Source of the DNA: Flagellimonas sp. CMM7
Lineage (GTDB): Bacteria > Bacteroidota > Bacteroidia > Flavobacteriales > Flavobacteriaceae
Length of the DNA stretch: 64,000 nt
Assembly (NCBI RefSeq): GCF_021390195.1
Contig: NZ_CP090003.1
Span: 2,687,501 to 2,751,500 of the forward strand
Direction: 5' to 3'
Part shown: one piece after another, positions 45,939-55,225 of the stretch
Layout: every line of letters starts with the position of its first letter
Numbering within the stretch: position 1 is the stretch's first letter
Translations under genes and position numbers: made by a program
Notes under the pieces: model-generated
Told to the model about the DNA's origin: nothing
Seen by the model: the letters and a program-made list of their open reading frames with translations, nothing else
The model's database searches: none

Positions 45939-46826
45939 CTATTTGGTACAAGTGATTATATAATAGCCAAAACTTTGCATGTGCAAACCTGATAACAACG
46001 CATAAAAAGAACCTTTTAAGTTGTGCAGACTTTCCTTTTTAAGAGACCCATTTTCCCAAAGTTTTTTGAACATAAAACCTGTTATTGCAAATGGTACATG
46101 AAGTACTGAAGGGGCAACACGGAATGATATGTCCTCAACCTTTACGTTTTTATACCCTATTTTTTTCAAATCAGATGCCACCTTTTTTATGTCACCTAAC
46201 TTTTCCAAACTCCAATGGTCGCAAAGTTTTTGGTAAGCAAATGCGCTTCCATGACAAAGTTCTTGAGCTTCTTTTTTTAGAAAAGCATCTGCTATAATCA
46301 GTTTTCCACCAGATTTTAGAATACGATGTGCTTCTGAAAATGAGGATTTGTCATGCCCAGAATGACAAAAGCTTTCTATTGCTATTGCTCCATCACATGA
46401 ATTTGTGGCTAAAGACGTATGGTTGTAGTTTTCTTTTAAAATAACAGCATTTAAGTCATTCAAAAGTTTGTTCCCTTCATTGACTTGAAATTCTGATAAT
46501 GTAACCCCTATGGCAGAAAGATTTTGGTTTTTCTTTAGTGCATACCTGATACTGCCGCCCATACCACAACCTAAATCCGCCAATAGTCCTTTACCCTGAT
46601 TTAAGTTCAATCTATTTAAAACTTGTTTGTTCATTTCATTCAGCATCTCATCTCTTTTAAAAGGATTTGTTCTAAATGGAGCATAATACCCAAAATGCAT
46701 GTTAAAGTCCTTACTCCAAAACTCATAGTCTTCTGTGGCTTCGTCATAAAAATCAATAATATCTACCTCATTTTTTTCTTTTTCTTCAATGGGATAGTAC
46801 TTCTTCTCAAACACTAAATCTTTCAT
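45939..46826 (-). CDS. Class I SAM-dependent methyltransferase (UbiE/terpenoid-type)
   Basis: 295 residues. The MHFGYY stretch near 44-49 precedes motif I ADLGCGMGGSIRYA (about 82-95), then GVTLSEFQVNEGN, the acidic motif CDGAIAIESFCHS and HRILKSGGKLIIAD. This order resembles tocopherol/sterol/geranyl-diphosphate type C-methyltransferases. The substrate cannot be assigned. Last gene of the GbsR/MarR-headed operon, 11 bp after the membrane-protein gene. Confidence 0.85.
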   Translation of the reverse strand: MKDLVFEKKYYPIEEKEKNEVDIIDFYDEATEDYEFWSKDFNMHFGYYAPFRTNPFKRDEMLNEMNKQVLNRLNLNQGKGLLADLGCGMGGSIRYALKKNQNLSAIGVTLSEFQVNEGNKLLNDLNAVILKENYNHTSLATNSCDGAIAIESFCHSGHDKSSFSEAHRILKSGGKLIIADAFLKKEAQELCHGSAFAYQKLCDHWSLEKLGDIKKVASDLKKIGYKNVKVEDISFRVAPSVLHVPFAITGFMFKKLWENGSLKKESLHNLKGSFYALLSGLHMQSFGYYIITCTK

Positions 46827-46837
46827 AATAAACGCTT

Positions 46838-47278
46838 TTAAGAATTAGAATACAGGATGAAATTGTTAATGAACAACCAGGTAAACACCACAGAAAACAG
46901 AATGAACAGGGCATTCATGAGATAGCTGCCAATTTTAAACAATGGTTTTTGAGGAATGGTGTACATAGGGTAATATGCTATTTGAGTAGCTACTTTGCCT
47001 ATCCAATAAGCACCTATTAACCCGGTGATGGCAATTGCCAATTTTGTTCCGTTTTGTAAATCATTGGTCAAGAGAATTGCAATACAACCAAAAGAAAAGT
47101 TGAGACCTTGAATATATCTGCCGTATGTTTTCGCAATTTCTTGGTTTAATGGTTTTAACTGCTTTACATCATTATACCAATCAAATACTTTATGCCTGAT
47201 GTATGGATAAATAAGAGCAGTAAATATTTGACCAATACCTCCTAAAACAATCAACCAATTTGGAACATTATATATCAT
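46838..47278 (-). CDS. Small membrane protein of unknown function
   Basis: 146 residues with four predicted membrane segments (about 8-25, 57-73, 77-95, 115-140). No family recognised. Middle gene between the GbsR/MarR regulator (52 bp upstream) and the methyltransferase (11 bp downstream), so its job is probably tied to theirs. Confidence 0.75.
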   Translation of the reverse strand: MIYNVPNWLIVLGGIGQIFTALIYPYIRHKVFDWYNDVKQLKPLNQEIAKTYGRYIQGLNFSFGCIAILLTNDLQNGTKLAIAITGLIGAYWIGKVATQIAYYPMYTIPQKPLFKIGSYLMNALFILFSVVFTWLFINNFILYSNS

Positions 47279-47330
47279 AGTTATGTATTTTTAAAGTTTC
47301 AGAAAACATTGAAATTTGTAATTAAAAAAA

Positions 47331-47834
47331 TTATTTTATTATTTTCAGCAGCGCACTACTTACCCAGTTCTGTTTATGAGTTATTGCCTTATCCAAAAGT
47401 GAATTTGCCGTTTTGGCCAAATCATGGAGAGCCTTTGTTTGTTTAATGAGTTCTTTTGTGTTTTCCGTACCATCATCTTTTATGGAACTGATTTCTTGCA
47501 GTGTTTTGATAACGGGTTGTATTTCTCTTCTGCTGCGTTCTTCAGCAATAATGCGGGCGAGTTCCTGCACATCTTTCTCAGTAGAAAAGTATTCTTTGCG
47601 TTCCCCTGCTTTCAACTCTTTTTTCACAATTCCCCAGTCAATTAACTGACGAACATTCATGCTGGTATTACCTCTGGAAATTTGAAGGGCTTCCATAATT
47701 TCTTCAGTAGTCAAGGATTTTGTGGAAATAAAAAGTAAGGCTTGTATCTGGGCCATAGCTTTGTTTATGCCCCATAAAGTACCCAGACTGCCCCAGGTAC
47801 TAATAAATTTATCTTTTGCTTCTTGGTATTCCAT
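47331..47834 (-). CDS. GbsR/MarR family transcriptional regulator
   Basis: 167 residues. Winged helix-turn-helix (about 35-95: LTTEEIMEALQISRGNTSMNVRQLIDWGIVKKE, then an RKEYFST wing) and a C-terminal helical dimerisation part. It heads an operon with a membrane protein and a methyltransferase. An inverted repeat overlaps its own promoter, which points to autoregulation. The effector is unknown; GbsR itself responds to choline/betaine, but that cannot be carried over here. Confidence 0.88.
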   Translation of the reverse strand: MEYQEAKDKFISTWGSLGTLWGINKAMAQIQALLFISTKSLTTEEIMEALQISRGNTSMNVRQLIDWGIVKKELKAGERKEYFSTEKDVQELARIIAEERSRREIQPVIKTLQEISSIKDDGTENTKELIKQTKALHDLAKTANSLLDKAITHKQNWVSSALLKIIK

Positions 47835-47838
47835 GAAA

Positions 47839-47868
47839 CAAAGATAGTGTTATTTTTGTAATTTCAAA
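47839..47868 (-). promoter_or_regulatory. Promoter of the GbsR/MarR operon, nearly leaderless
   Basis: On the minus strand TTTG (47868-47865), an 18-nt spacer, TATCTTTG (47846-47839): full consensus. Only 4 nt separate it from the ATG at 47834, so the transcript probably starts at or within the start codon region. Confidence 0.6.
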
Positions 47869-47871
47869 AAT
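47852..47871. promoter_or_regulatory. Inverted repeat overlapping the GbsR/MarR promoter (candidate operator)
   Basis: ATTTTTG (47852-47858) and CAAAAAT (47865-47871) around a 6-nt spacer. It covers the -33 element and part of the spacer, the usual place for a MarR-family repressor site. Confidence 0.55.
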
Positions 47872-47890
47872 TATTGAAAGTTAAAAAACA

Positions 47891-49927
47891 TTAACCAACT
47901 TTCTTTATCAACCCAGCCCGTTCTAATAAAGGTTCAATTTTAGGTGCTGCACCTCTAAAACGTTTGTAAAGTGTCATAGGGTTTTCTGTACCTCCCTTGG
48001 AAAGTACATGTTCCTTGAATTTGGTTGCGACTTCCTTATTGAAAATTCCTTTTTCTTTAAAATACGCAAATGCATCAGCATCTAAAACCTCTGCCCATTT
48101 ATAGCTGTAATATCCAGAGGAATACCCTCCCTGAAATATATGGGAGAATGCTACGCTCATGCATGTTTCAGGAGTTTCAGGAAATAGATTGGTGCCTTCA
48201 AATGCTTTGGATTCGTAATTTTTTACTTCCTCAATTTTTGATGGGTCTTTTCCGTGCCACGCCATATCCAAGAAGCCAAAGCTTAATTGACGAAGTGTGG
48301 CCATACCTTCTTGAAAGGTTGCAGATTCTTTTATTTTTTGAACCAATTCCATAGGAATCAATTCCCCGGTTTCATAATGAAAGGCAAAAAGTTCCAAAGC
48401 TTCTTTTTCATAGCACCAATTTTCCAATATTTGACTGGGAAGTTCTGCAAAATCCCAATAGACCGATGTGCCTGAAATACTTGGATAAGTAGTATTGGCC
48501 AACATGCCATGCAGCGCATGACCAAATTCATGGAACAGCGTGGTTACCTCATTGAAGGTAAGAAGCGATGGTTTGGTGCTTGTGGGCTTTGTAAAGTTGC
48601 AGACATTTGAAATGTGAGGTCTACTATTTTTACCTTGCAATGTGTATTGTGGTTTATAGGAAGTCATCCAAGCACCGCCGCGTTTTCCGGGTCTGGGATG
48701 AAAATCTGCATAGAAAAGCGAAACCAAGTTTTGTGAGCTGTCGTAAACCTCAAAGGTTTTTACATCGTCATGGTATTTTTCAACATTGAAAACTTCTTTA
48801 AAGTTGAGGTCAAATAGTTTTTCCGTCACTTTAAAAACACCATCAATTACATTTTCCAGTTTAAAATAGGGCTTTAGTTTTTCATCATCCAAATTGAACA
48901 ATTTTTGCTTCAACTTTTCAGAATAATATGCACTGTCCCATTTCTCCAGTTGAGCAATGCCGTCCAGTTCTTTTGCAAATGCTTCCAATTCTGCAAACTC
49001 TCTTTCAGCAGCTGGTTTTGCCTTCTCCAGAAGCTCGGTCAAAAAGCTCTGCACTTTTTCGGGAGTTTCCGCCATTCGTTCTTCCAAGACAAAGTGTGCA
49101 TGGGTTTGATACCCTAGCAAATTGGCCCTCTCATGGCGAAGTGATACAATCTTTAAAACATTTTCTTGATTATCCAGCTCGTCTTTATGAAACCCTTTAC
49201 TGCCAAATGCTAGGGAGAGTTCTTTTCGTAACGCCCTATTTTTAGCGTATTTCATAAATGGAATGTAGCTTGGGTAATCCAATGTAATCAACCAGCCTTC
49301 CTTCTCCTTTGATTTTGCCAATTGTGCCGCGGCTTCTTTTGCTCCTTCTGGTAATCCATTTAAATCTTCTTCTTTTGTGAGCAATAGTTCATACTTGTTG
49401 GTTTCTGCCAACACGTTTTCACCAAACTTTAATTTTAGTTTGGACAGTTCGGCGTCAACCTCTCTAAGGCGTTTCTTTGCGGCATCCTCTAGATTAGCTC
49501 CGTTGCGACTAAAGCTTTTGTACCTTTTCTCCAATAAGGTTTGTTGTTCTGTGGTAAGGTCAAGGTGCCCTCTTTGTTCGTAGACCGATTTTATCCTTTT
49601 AAAGAGCGCTTCGTTCAATGTGATGTCATTACCAAATTCTGACAATAAGGGAGAGACTTCTTGCGCTATTTTTTGAATCTCATCATTGGTTTCAGCTGAG
49701 TTGAGATTGAAAAAAATACTGGAAACCCTATCCAATTGCCTTCCAGAAAATTCCAAAGCTTCCAACGTATTTTCAAAAGTTGGTGCCTCGGTATTCTCAA
49801 CCAAGGCATCTATCTCTTTTCTGGCATTTTCAATTGCCTCTAAAAAGGCTGGTTTAAAATGTTCATTTTTGATTTGTTCAAAAGGAGCTTTGTCAAATGA
49901 TTTGAGAAGAGGGTTATTCGTAGGCAT
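47891..49927 (-). CDS. M3 family zinc oligopeptidase (Dcp/oligopeptidase A type)
   Basis: 678 residues, normal for the family. The active site is H466-E467-x2-H470 (LFHEFGHALHGML); the third zinc ligand Glu follows about 25 residues later in WDFAELPSQ. N-terminal FEQIKNEHFKPAFLEAI and C-terminal HIFQGGYSSGYYSYKWAEV (substrate Tyr/His) match Dcp. No signal peptide: a cytoplasmic peptidase that breaks down short peptides. Lies behind purE on the same strand, 94 bp away. Confidence 0.94.
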   Translation of the reverse strand: MPTNNPLLKSFDKAPFEQIKNEHFKPAFLEAIENARKEIDALVENTEAPTFENTLEALEFSGRQLDRVSSIFFNLNSAETNDEIQKIAQEVSPLLSEFGNDITLNEALFKRIKSVYEQRGHLDLTTEQQTLLEKRYKSFSRNGANLEDAAKKRLREVDAELSKLKLKFGENVLAETNKYELLLTKEEDLNGLPEGAKEAAAQLAKSKEKEGWLITLDYPSYIPFMKYAKNRALRKELSLAFGSKGFHKDELDNQENVLKIVSLRHERANLLGYQTHAHFVLEERMAETPEKVQSFLTELLEKAKPAAEREFAELEAFAKELDGIAQLEKWDSAYYSEKLKQKLFNLDDEKLKPYFKLENVIDGVFKVTEKLFDLNFKEVFNVEKYHDDVKTFEVYDSSQNLVSLFYADFHPRPGKRGGAWMTSYKPQYTLQGKNSRPHISNVCNFTKPTSTKPSLLTFNEVTTLFHEFGHALHGMLANTTYPSISGTSVYWDFAELPSQILENWCYEKEALELFAFHYETGELIPMELVQKIKESATFQEGMATLRQLSFGFLDMAWHGKDPSKIEEVKNYESKAFEGTNLFPETPETCMSVAFSHIFQGGYSSGYYSYKWAEVLDADAFAYFKEKGIFNKEVATKFKEHVLSKGGTENPMTLYKRFRGAAPKIEPLLERAGLIKKVG

Positions 49928-49982
49928 ATGCGGATTTCTTTTTATAATTTGGAATTTTTGACAGATGATTTTTGGAAGTCAC

Positions 49983-50023
49983 TTTCGATAGACCCAGTAT
50001 GACAGGTTGGACGAAGAATCTCT
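49983..50023 (-). repeat. Decayed intergenic repeat, reverse orientation
   Basis: On the minus strand it reads TGTCATACTGGGTCTATCGAAAG, i.e. a diverged TGTCATCCTGAGCTTGTCGAAG element like 30432-30457. It ends inside the last bases of purE. Confidence 0.4.
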
Positions 50024-50513
50024 AGTTCTTATTTCGCACTTCTTCGGCTCCTTTGATGACTTTTTCTTTAAGCCCTTGTTTATAGACTTCAACTTTGTCT
50101 AAGACACATTTATCAGAAGATCCAATAATCTGGGCAGCCAAAATACCAGCATTTTTTGCGCCATTAAGTGCTACCGTTGCTACGGGAACCCCACCTGGCA
50201 TTTGAAGAATGGAGAGTATAGAATCCCAACCGTCAATAGAATTGCTGCTTTTTACTGGAACTCCAATAACTGGCAAAGGAGATAAAGAAGCAACCATTCC
50301 AGGTAAGTGGGCAGCGCCACCAGCGCCGGCGATGATTACAGTATATCCATTCTTATGGGCATTTTTACTAAAATCGAACAGTTTTTCTGGAGTTCTATGG
50401 GCAGAAACAATGTCTACATCAACTTCAATATCAAACCCTTTTAAAATATCAACGGCTTCTTGCATAACAGGAAGGTCACTGGTACTTCCCATAATTACGG
50501 CTACTTTGCTCAT
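50022..50513 (-). CDS. purE: N5-carboxyaminoimidazole ribonucleotide mutase
   Basis: Purine synthesis: converts N5-CAIR to CAIR. 163 residues. MGSTSDLPVM (8-17) with the catalytic Ser/Asp, SAHRTPE (His, near 40-46), GAGGAAHLPGMVA (near 72-84). The class I form works with PurK, whose gene is 4 bp upstream in the same operon. Confidence 0.96.
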   Translation of the reverse strand: MSKVAVIMGSTSDLPVMQEAVDILKGFDIEVDVDIVSAHRTPEKLFDFSKNAHKNGYTVIIAGAGGAAHLPGMVASLSPLPVIGVPVKSSNSIDGWDSILSILQMPGGVPVATVALNGAKNAGILAAQIIGSSDKCVLDKVEVYKQGLKEKVIKGAEEVRNKN

Positions 50514-50517
50514 AATG

Positions 50518-51672
50518 CTATTTGCTTATAACTTTAATCGTTTCTTTTACTTGTTGTGCCACTTTTCTTGCTTTGGCCATGTTTTCATCTACAATGGTCA
50601 CATGTCCCATTTTACGAAACGGGCGTGTCTGTTTTTTTCCATAGACATGAGGAGTTACACCATCCATTTCTAAAATGGAATCTATATTTTCATAAACAAC
50701 ATCTCCAGTATGTCCTTCGTCACCTACCAAGTTTACCATTACTGCGGCTACTTTGCTGTCCGTTTTTCCCAAAGGTAAACCAAGTATTGCTCTTATATGC
50801 TGTTCAAATTGATTGGTATAACTGCCTTCAATACTATAATGTCCGCTGTTATGGGGTCTTGGTGCTACTTCGTTAACCAAAATTTCACCGTCTTGTGTTT
50901 GAAACAATTCCACAGCAAGCAATCCAACATGCTCCATATGTGATGAAACTTTTAAAGCTACCTCTACTGCCTTTTGTGCAATGGATTTTTCAATACGTGC
51001 TGGACAAATAACATATTCAACTTGATTGGCTTCAGGATGAAATTCCATTTCAACAACAGGATACGTTTTTACTTCTCCGTTGGTATTTCTAGCAACAACA
51101 ACGGCCAGTTCATTTTTAAAATCGACCATTTTTTCCGCGATGCATTCCACATTGGGTAGACCCTTAAGGTCTTCTAAAGAGCGCACCACTTTAACTCCTT
51201 GTCCATCATATCCAAACTGAGCACTTTTCCAAACAAAAGGAAATTCCAGACCGCCATTAGCAATACTATCCTCAATTTCGGAGGTGTAGGCAAATCGGGT
51301 AAATGGAGCAGTTGGTATATTGTTATCGGTATAAAACAGCTTCTGTGTCGCTTTATTCTGAATAATCCGTAGCGCGTTGGTAGGGGGGTATACTTTTACA
51401 CCTTCACTTTCCAATTTTTCCAAAGCGTCCACATTTACATTTTCAATTTCAATGGTCAAAACATCAACATCTTTTCCAAAAGTATATACATCATCAAAAT
51501 CTAGAAGACTGCCCTGCACAAAATGATTACAGGCTATTTTACAAGGAGCTTCTTTGGAAGCGTCCATTACCTTAGTATAAATGTCCCATTTTCGGGTCTC
51601 ATAAAGTAACATTTTGCCCAATTGGCCACCACCTAGAATACCGAGTTTAAAATTGGAAGAGAAAAAATGCAT
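50518..51672 (-). CDS. purK: N5-carboxyaminoimidazole ribonucleotide synthase
   Basis: ATP-grasp enzyme making N5-CAIR from AIR, bicarbonate and ATP. 384 residues. GILGGGQLGKML near 12-23, ATP-grasp Lys in FVWKSAQFGYDGQGV near 146-160 and the metal site ELFQTQDGEILVNEVAPRPHNSGH. First gene of purK-purE; divergent from hpt-adk, another purine gene. Confidence 0.95.
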   Translation of the reverse strand: MHFFSSNFKLGILGGGQLGKMLLYETRKWDIYTKVMDASKEAPCKIACNHFVQGSLLDFDDVYTFGKDVDVLTIEIENVNVDALEKLESEGVKVYPPTNALRIIQNKATQKLFYTDNNIPTAPFTRFAYTSEIEDSIANGGLEFPFVWKSAQFGYDGQGVKVVRSLEDLKGLPNVECIAEKMVDFKNELAVVVARNTNGEVKTYPVVEMEFHPEANQVEYVICPARIEKSIAQKAVEVALKVSSHMEHVGLLAVELFQTQDGEILVNEVAPRPHNSGHYSIEGSYTNQFEQHIRAILGLPLGKTDSKVAAVMVNLVGDEGHTGDVVYENIDSILEMDGVTPHVYGKKQTRPFRKMGHVTIVDENMAKARKVAQQVKETIKVISK

Positions 51673-51695
51673 TGATCTGTTAATTGGAATGAAAG

Positions 51696-51703
51696 CAAAA
51701 ATA
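51696..51703 (-). promoter_or_regulatory. Candidate -7 element of purK-purE
   Basis: TATTTTTG on the minus strand, 23 bp before the purK ATG. No -33 TTG at the usual spacing. Confidence 0.4.
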
Positions 51704-51757
51704 CATGAATTCCTCGAAGGGATAAAAGCTCAGAGGGTAAAGCGCACCTAAAAATGT

Positions 51758-51765
51758 TATCTTTG
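51758..51765 (+). promoter_or_regulatory. Candidate -7 element of hpt-adk
   Basis: TATCTTTG, exact TAnnTTTG match, 25 bp before the TTG start codon at 51791. It supports initiation close to that codon. Confidence 0.45.
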
Positions 51766-51790
51766 CCAACCTATTAAAATTGATGACGAC

Positions 51791-52897
51791 TTGATCAAGC
51801 TCCATGACAAAGTTTTTAAGCCCTATTTAGGGGAGGCACAAATTTTAGCTGCCGTTGAAAAAATAGCGGCTGAAATAGCCAGGGACTACCAGAACGAGAC
51901 TCCTATTTTTGTTGGTGTACTCAATGGAGCATTCATGTTCGTATCCGATTTTTTGAAGGCATATCAACACCCATGTCAAGTTTCCTTTGTGCGGTTAAGT
52001 TCCTATCACGGATTAACATCCACTGGTATTGTAGAAACTTTATTGGATGTTCCGGAAGATATAGATGGAAGAAGTGTAATTATTTTAGAGGATGTTATTG
52101 ATACGGGCCGAACATTGAAGCAATTAGTGCATTTGTTCTCTCAAACCAATGTGAAAGAGTTTAAAATAGCTTCGTTGTTTTATAAATCTGATGTGTATTC
52201 AGGTGAATATTCAATTGACTATGTGGGAATGGAAATTCCTGATAATTTTATTGTAGGATATGGCCTGGATTATAATGAATTGGGCAGAAACTTAAGAGAA
52301 GTATATCAACTAAACCAGAATAATATGATCAACCTTGTGCTTTTTGGAAAGCCGGGAGCGGGAAAAGGAACCCAAGCTGGGTTTTTAAAGGAAAACTACA
52401 ATTTAAAACACATTTCTACAGGAGATGTTTTTAGATATAATATTAAAAACGGAACGGAACTGGGCAAATTGGCCAAATCTTATATAGATAGGGGCGATTT
52501 GGTTCCTGATGAGGTAACGATAAGCATGCTGAAGGATGAAGTGGACAAAAATCCAGATGCGGCAGGATTCATTTTTGATGGGTTTCCAAGAACAACAGCA
52601 CAGGCAGAGGCATTGGACAATTTTTTAGAATCCAAAAACATGCAGATAGACGCCACCATTGCGCTAGAGGCCGATGATGATGTTTTAGTGGCTCGCTTGC
52701 TGGAACGTGGCAAGGAAAGTGGCCGTTCAGATGATCAGGATGAAAATAAAATCCGAAATCGGTTTGATGAATACAATGAGAAAACAGCTCCTTTAAGAGC
52801 TTACTATGAGAAACAAGGGAAGTTTCATTCTGTTAATGGAATAGGGGAAATAAATCAGATTACAGAGCGACTCAGTACTGTTGTAAACGACCTTTAA
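51791..52897 (+). CDS. adk: Fused hypoxanthine phosphoribosyltransferase - adenylate kinase
   Basis: 368 residues, two enzymes in one frame. Residues 1-176 are a type I PRTase with the PRPP loop IILEDVIDTGRTLKQL (near 97-112), for hypoxanthine/guanine salvage. Residues 179-368 are adenylate kinase: P-loop FGKPGAGKGTQ, ISTGDVFR, FIFDGFPRT, ERGKESGRSDD, the short type without a zinc LID. The start is TTG: no in-frame ATG lies nearby and the only upstream ATG (51783) reads into a stop, while MIKLHDKVF fits the domain start. An ATG at 52325 could give Adk alone. Divergent from purK. Confidence 0.92.
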   Translation: MIKLHDKVFKPYLGEAQILAAVEKIAAEIARDYQNETPIFVGVLNGAFMFVSDFLKAYQHPCQVSFVRLSSYHGLTSTGIVETLLDVPEDIDGRSVIILEDVIDTGRTLKQLVHLFSQTNVKEFKIASLFYKSDVYSGEYSIDYVGMEIPDNFIVGYGLDYNELGRNLREVYQLNQNNMINLVLFGKPGAGKGTQAGFLKENYNLKHISTGDVFRYNIKNGTELGKLAKSYIDRGDLVPDEVTISMLKDEVDKNPDAAGFIFDGFPRTTAQAEALDNFLESKNMQIDATIALEADDDVLVARLLERGKESGRSDDQDENKIRNRFDEYNEKTAPLRAYYEKQGKFHSVNGIGEINQITERLSTVVNDL

Positions 52898-52930
52898 TAA
52901 GGTAGTTCAAAAAAACTATAGAAAATCTAA

Positions 52931-53449
52931 ATGAATTTTGATTTACAGCCAATTCTAGAGAATGATTTGGTAAGACTAAGACCCTTGTTGTCAGAAGATT
53001 TTGATTTGCTATATAAGGTTGCATCGGATCAATTAGTTTGGGAACAACACCCAGACAACAAAAGATATACTTTATCTGGATTCACTAATTTTTTCAATGA
53101 ATCAATAGCTTCTAAAGGAGCAATTGTAATTATCGAAAAGCAATCAGGTAATGTGATTGGCAGTTCACGATTTAATTTAGTTCCCAAGTATAAAGAGGCC
53201 GTGGAAATTGGATGGACATTTTTGTCAAGAGCATATTGGGGAGGTAAGTTCAATTCGGTATGCAAACAACTAATGATGAATTATGCATTTCAGTTTGTAA
53301 ATGAAATTGTATTTTTTGTAGACAAGAACAACATTCGTTCTCAAAAAGCAGTGGAGAAATTAAGCTCACTAAATAAGAATAAGTTGACCATTGAGCAAAG
53401 TTCTGAAAATCGAGGAAACGACTTGGTTTATAGGATTGCAAAAGCATAG
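52931..53449 (+). CDS. GNAT family N-acetyltransferase
   Basis: 172 residues of the RimJ/RimL type: [21 protein letters not shown] at the start, [33 protein letters not shown] (acetyl-CoA-binding region, near 76-108) and [15 protein letters not shown]. Substrate unknown. 33 bp behind hpt-adk and 23 bp before obg, probably one transcript. Confidence 0.87.
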   Translation: MNFDLQPILENDLVRLRPLLSEDFDLLYKVASDQLVWEQHPDNKRYTLSGFTNFFNESIASKGAIVIIEKQSGNVIGSSRFNLVPKYKEAVEIGWTFLSRAYWGGKFNSVCKQLMMNYAFQFVNEIVFFVDKNNIRSQKAVEKLSSLNKNKLTIEQSSENRGNDLVYRIAKA

Positions 53450-53472
53450 TATTAATTGCGAAAACGCACACC

Positions 53473-54474
53473 ATGACAGAAGGTAATTTTGTTGATTATG
53501 TAAAGGTTTATGTAGCTTCTGGAAAAGGGGGCAAGGGTTCTGTGCACTTGCATCGTGAAAAATATATTACCAAAGGTGGTCCAGATGGTGGAGACGGTGG
53601 ACGCGGCGGTCATGTAATTGTTAGAGGAAATAGTAATCTTTGGACATTGGTCACCTTTAAGTTCAAGAAGCATTTTAAAGCAAGTCATGGAGAGCATGGC
53701 AGCAAAAATCGTAGTACGGGTGCAGATGGTAAAGATGTCTATATGGATGTGCCCTTAGGTACTATAGTAAGAGATACCGAAAGCAATGAAATTCTCTTTG
53801 AGATTACCGAGAATGGAGAAGAAAAAATAGTGGCAGAAGGAGGAATGGGAGGTCGTGGCAACTGGCATTTTAAAAGCTCCACCAACCAAACTCCAAGATA
53901 TGCGCAACCAGGAATTCCCGGTCAAGAAGCTCAAATAACGCTGGAATTGAAAGTATTGGCGGATGTTGGCCTTGTTGGCTTTCCCAATGCAGGTAAATCC
54001 ACGCTACTTTCAGTGGTGACCTCTGCAAAACCAAAAATTGCGGATTATGAGTTTACAACGCTAAAACCTAATTTGGGTATAGTTGAATACCGAGATTTTA
54101 GGAGCTTTGTAATGGCTGATATTCCCGGTATTATTGAAGGGGCAGCTGAAGGAAAAGGTTTGGGGCATTATTTTTTGAGACATATTGAGCGTAACTCAAC
54201 CTTACTTTTTTTAATACCTGCAGATAGCAATGATATTTCAAAAGAATATGAAATCCTGTTGGACGAACTAAGGCGTTACAATCCTGAACTACTGGATAAG
54301 GAAAGGATAATCGCAATTTCTAAATCCGATATGCTGGATGAAGAACTTATGGCAGAAATGAAGGTTGAATTGGACAAGGACTTCAAAAATATCCCATATC
54401 GATTTATTTCGTCAGTTGCGCAACAGGGTATCCAAGAACTTAAGGATGACCTCTGGAAGTTATTGAACGAATAA
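53473..54474 (+). CDS. obg: Obg family GTPase (CgtA/ObgE)
   Basis: Essential GTPase tied to 50S ribosome assembly and the stringent response. 333 residues. The glycine-rich Obg fold (about 3-160: [26 protein letters not shown]) precedes the G domain (about 160-330): G1 [10 protein letters not shown]2 TTLKPNLG, G3 DIPGII, G4 SKSD. It lacks the variable C-terminal domain seen in some Obg proteins, as usual in Bacteroidota. Confidence 0.95.
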   Translation: MTEGNFVDYVKVYVASGKGGKGSVHLHREKYITKGGPDGGDGGRGGHVIVRGNSNLWTLVTFKFKKHFKASHGEHGSKNRSTGADGKDVYMDVPLGTIVRDTESNEILFEITENGEEKIVAEGGMGGRGNWHFKSSTNQTPRYAQPGIPGQEAQITLELKVLADVGLVGFPNAGKSTLLSVVTSAKPKIADYEFTTLKPNLGIVEYRDFRSFVMADIPGIIEGAAEGKGLGHYFLRHIERNSTLLFLIPADSNDISKEYEILLDELRRYNPELLDKERIIAISKSDMLDEELMAEMKVELDKDFKNIPYRFISSVAQQGIQELKDDLWKLLNE

Positions 54475-54536
54475 CATCATTTATTCTCCTTCTGAAACCA
54501 AATATTGATTAATTTTAAAGGTATTCCCAAGAACAA

Positions 54537-55061
54537 ATGCGATATCTTTTTTCCATACTGTTTATATGTTCACTGTTATCCTGCAGTGGAGTCCGGGTAA
54601 ATTACGACTACGATAAAGCCACTAATTTTTCCAACTACACCAGTTATAATTACTTCTCGGATATAGAATCCGGTTTAAGTGAATTGGATGAAAAACGATT
54701 GATGCGGGCTCTTGATTCTACATTACAGGCAAAGGGTTATCTTTTGGTAGAGGAACCTGATTTTTTCATCAATATACTTAGCAATGAATACAGAAGTGCC
54801 CCAAACAATGCTGTAGGCGTTGGTATTGGTGGAACAGGCAGAAATGTAGGTGGAGGAATTTCCGTAGGTCTACCTTTAGGTAATTCAGGGATTCAGCGTC
54901 AGATTCAGTTTGACTTTGTAGATGCCCAAAAAGATGCGCTATTCTGGCAGGCTTCAAGCGAAAGTGGTTTTAGAGAAAATGCTTCACCGAGCGTTAGAGA
55001 AGAAAGGTTAAGAGCACTGGTAAAAAAGGTATTCTCCAAATTTCCCCCAGAAAAGAGATAA
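54537..55061 (+). CDS. DUF4136 lipoprotein
   Basis: 174 residues. Lipoprotein signal with LLSC (C16), then VRVNYDYDKATNFSNYTSYNYF, the opening typical of DUF4136, a Gly-rich middle (about 95-118) and a C-terminal helix. Outer-membrane lipoprotein of unknown role. 62 bp behind obg. Confidence 0.85.
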   Translation: MRYLFSILFICSLLSCSGVRVNYDYDKATNFSNYTSYNYFSDIESGLSELDEKRLMRALDSTLQAKGYLLVEEPDFFINILSNEYRSAPNNAVGVGIGGTGRNVGGGISVGLPLGNSGIQRQIQFDFVDAQKDALFWQASSESGFRENASPSVREERLRALVKKVFSKFPPEKR

Positions 55062-55225
55062 TCTCCGTTAGCCAAAGCTAATTTACCGTTTGTCATATTC
55101 TATTTTCATGGGCACGGGTTCCAATGCTATTTTTGATTGAATAAAATGTAACAAAAGCTTTCTAAACGAGTCTTATTTAGAAGATTAACTTCAATTTTAA
55201 TCAAAAGCTATTAATTCAAACACTT

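Noticed and set aside
48928..49245. 105-codon frame antisense to the M3 peptidase
   Set aside because: Overlaps a complete conserved gene; codon pattern is that of the opposite strand.
50209..50673. 154-codon frame antisense across purE/purK
   Set aside because: Crosses two essential purine genes in antisense; no family resemblance.
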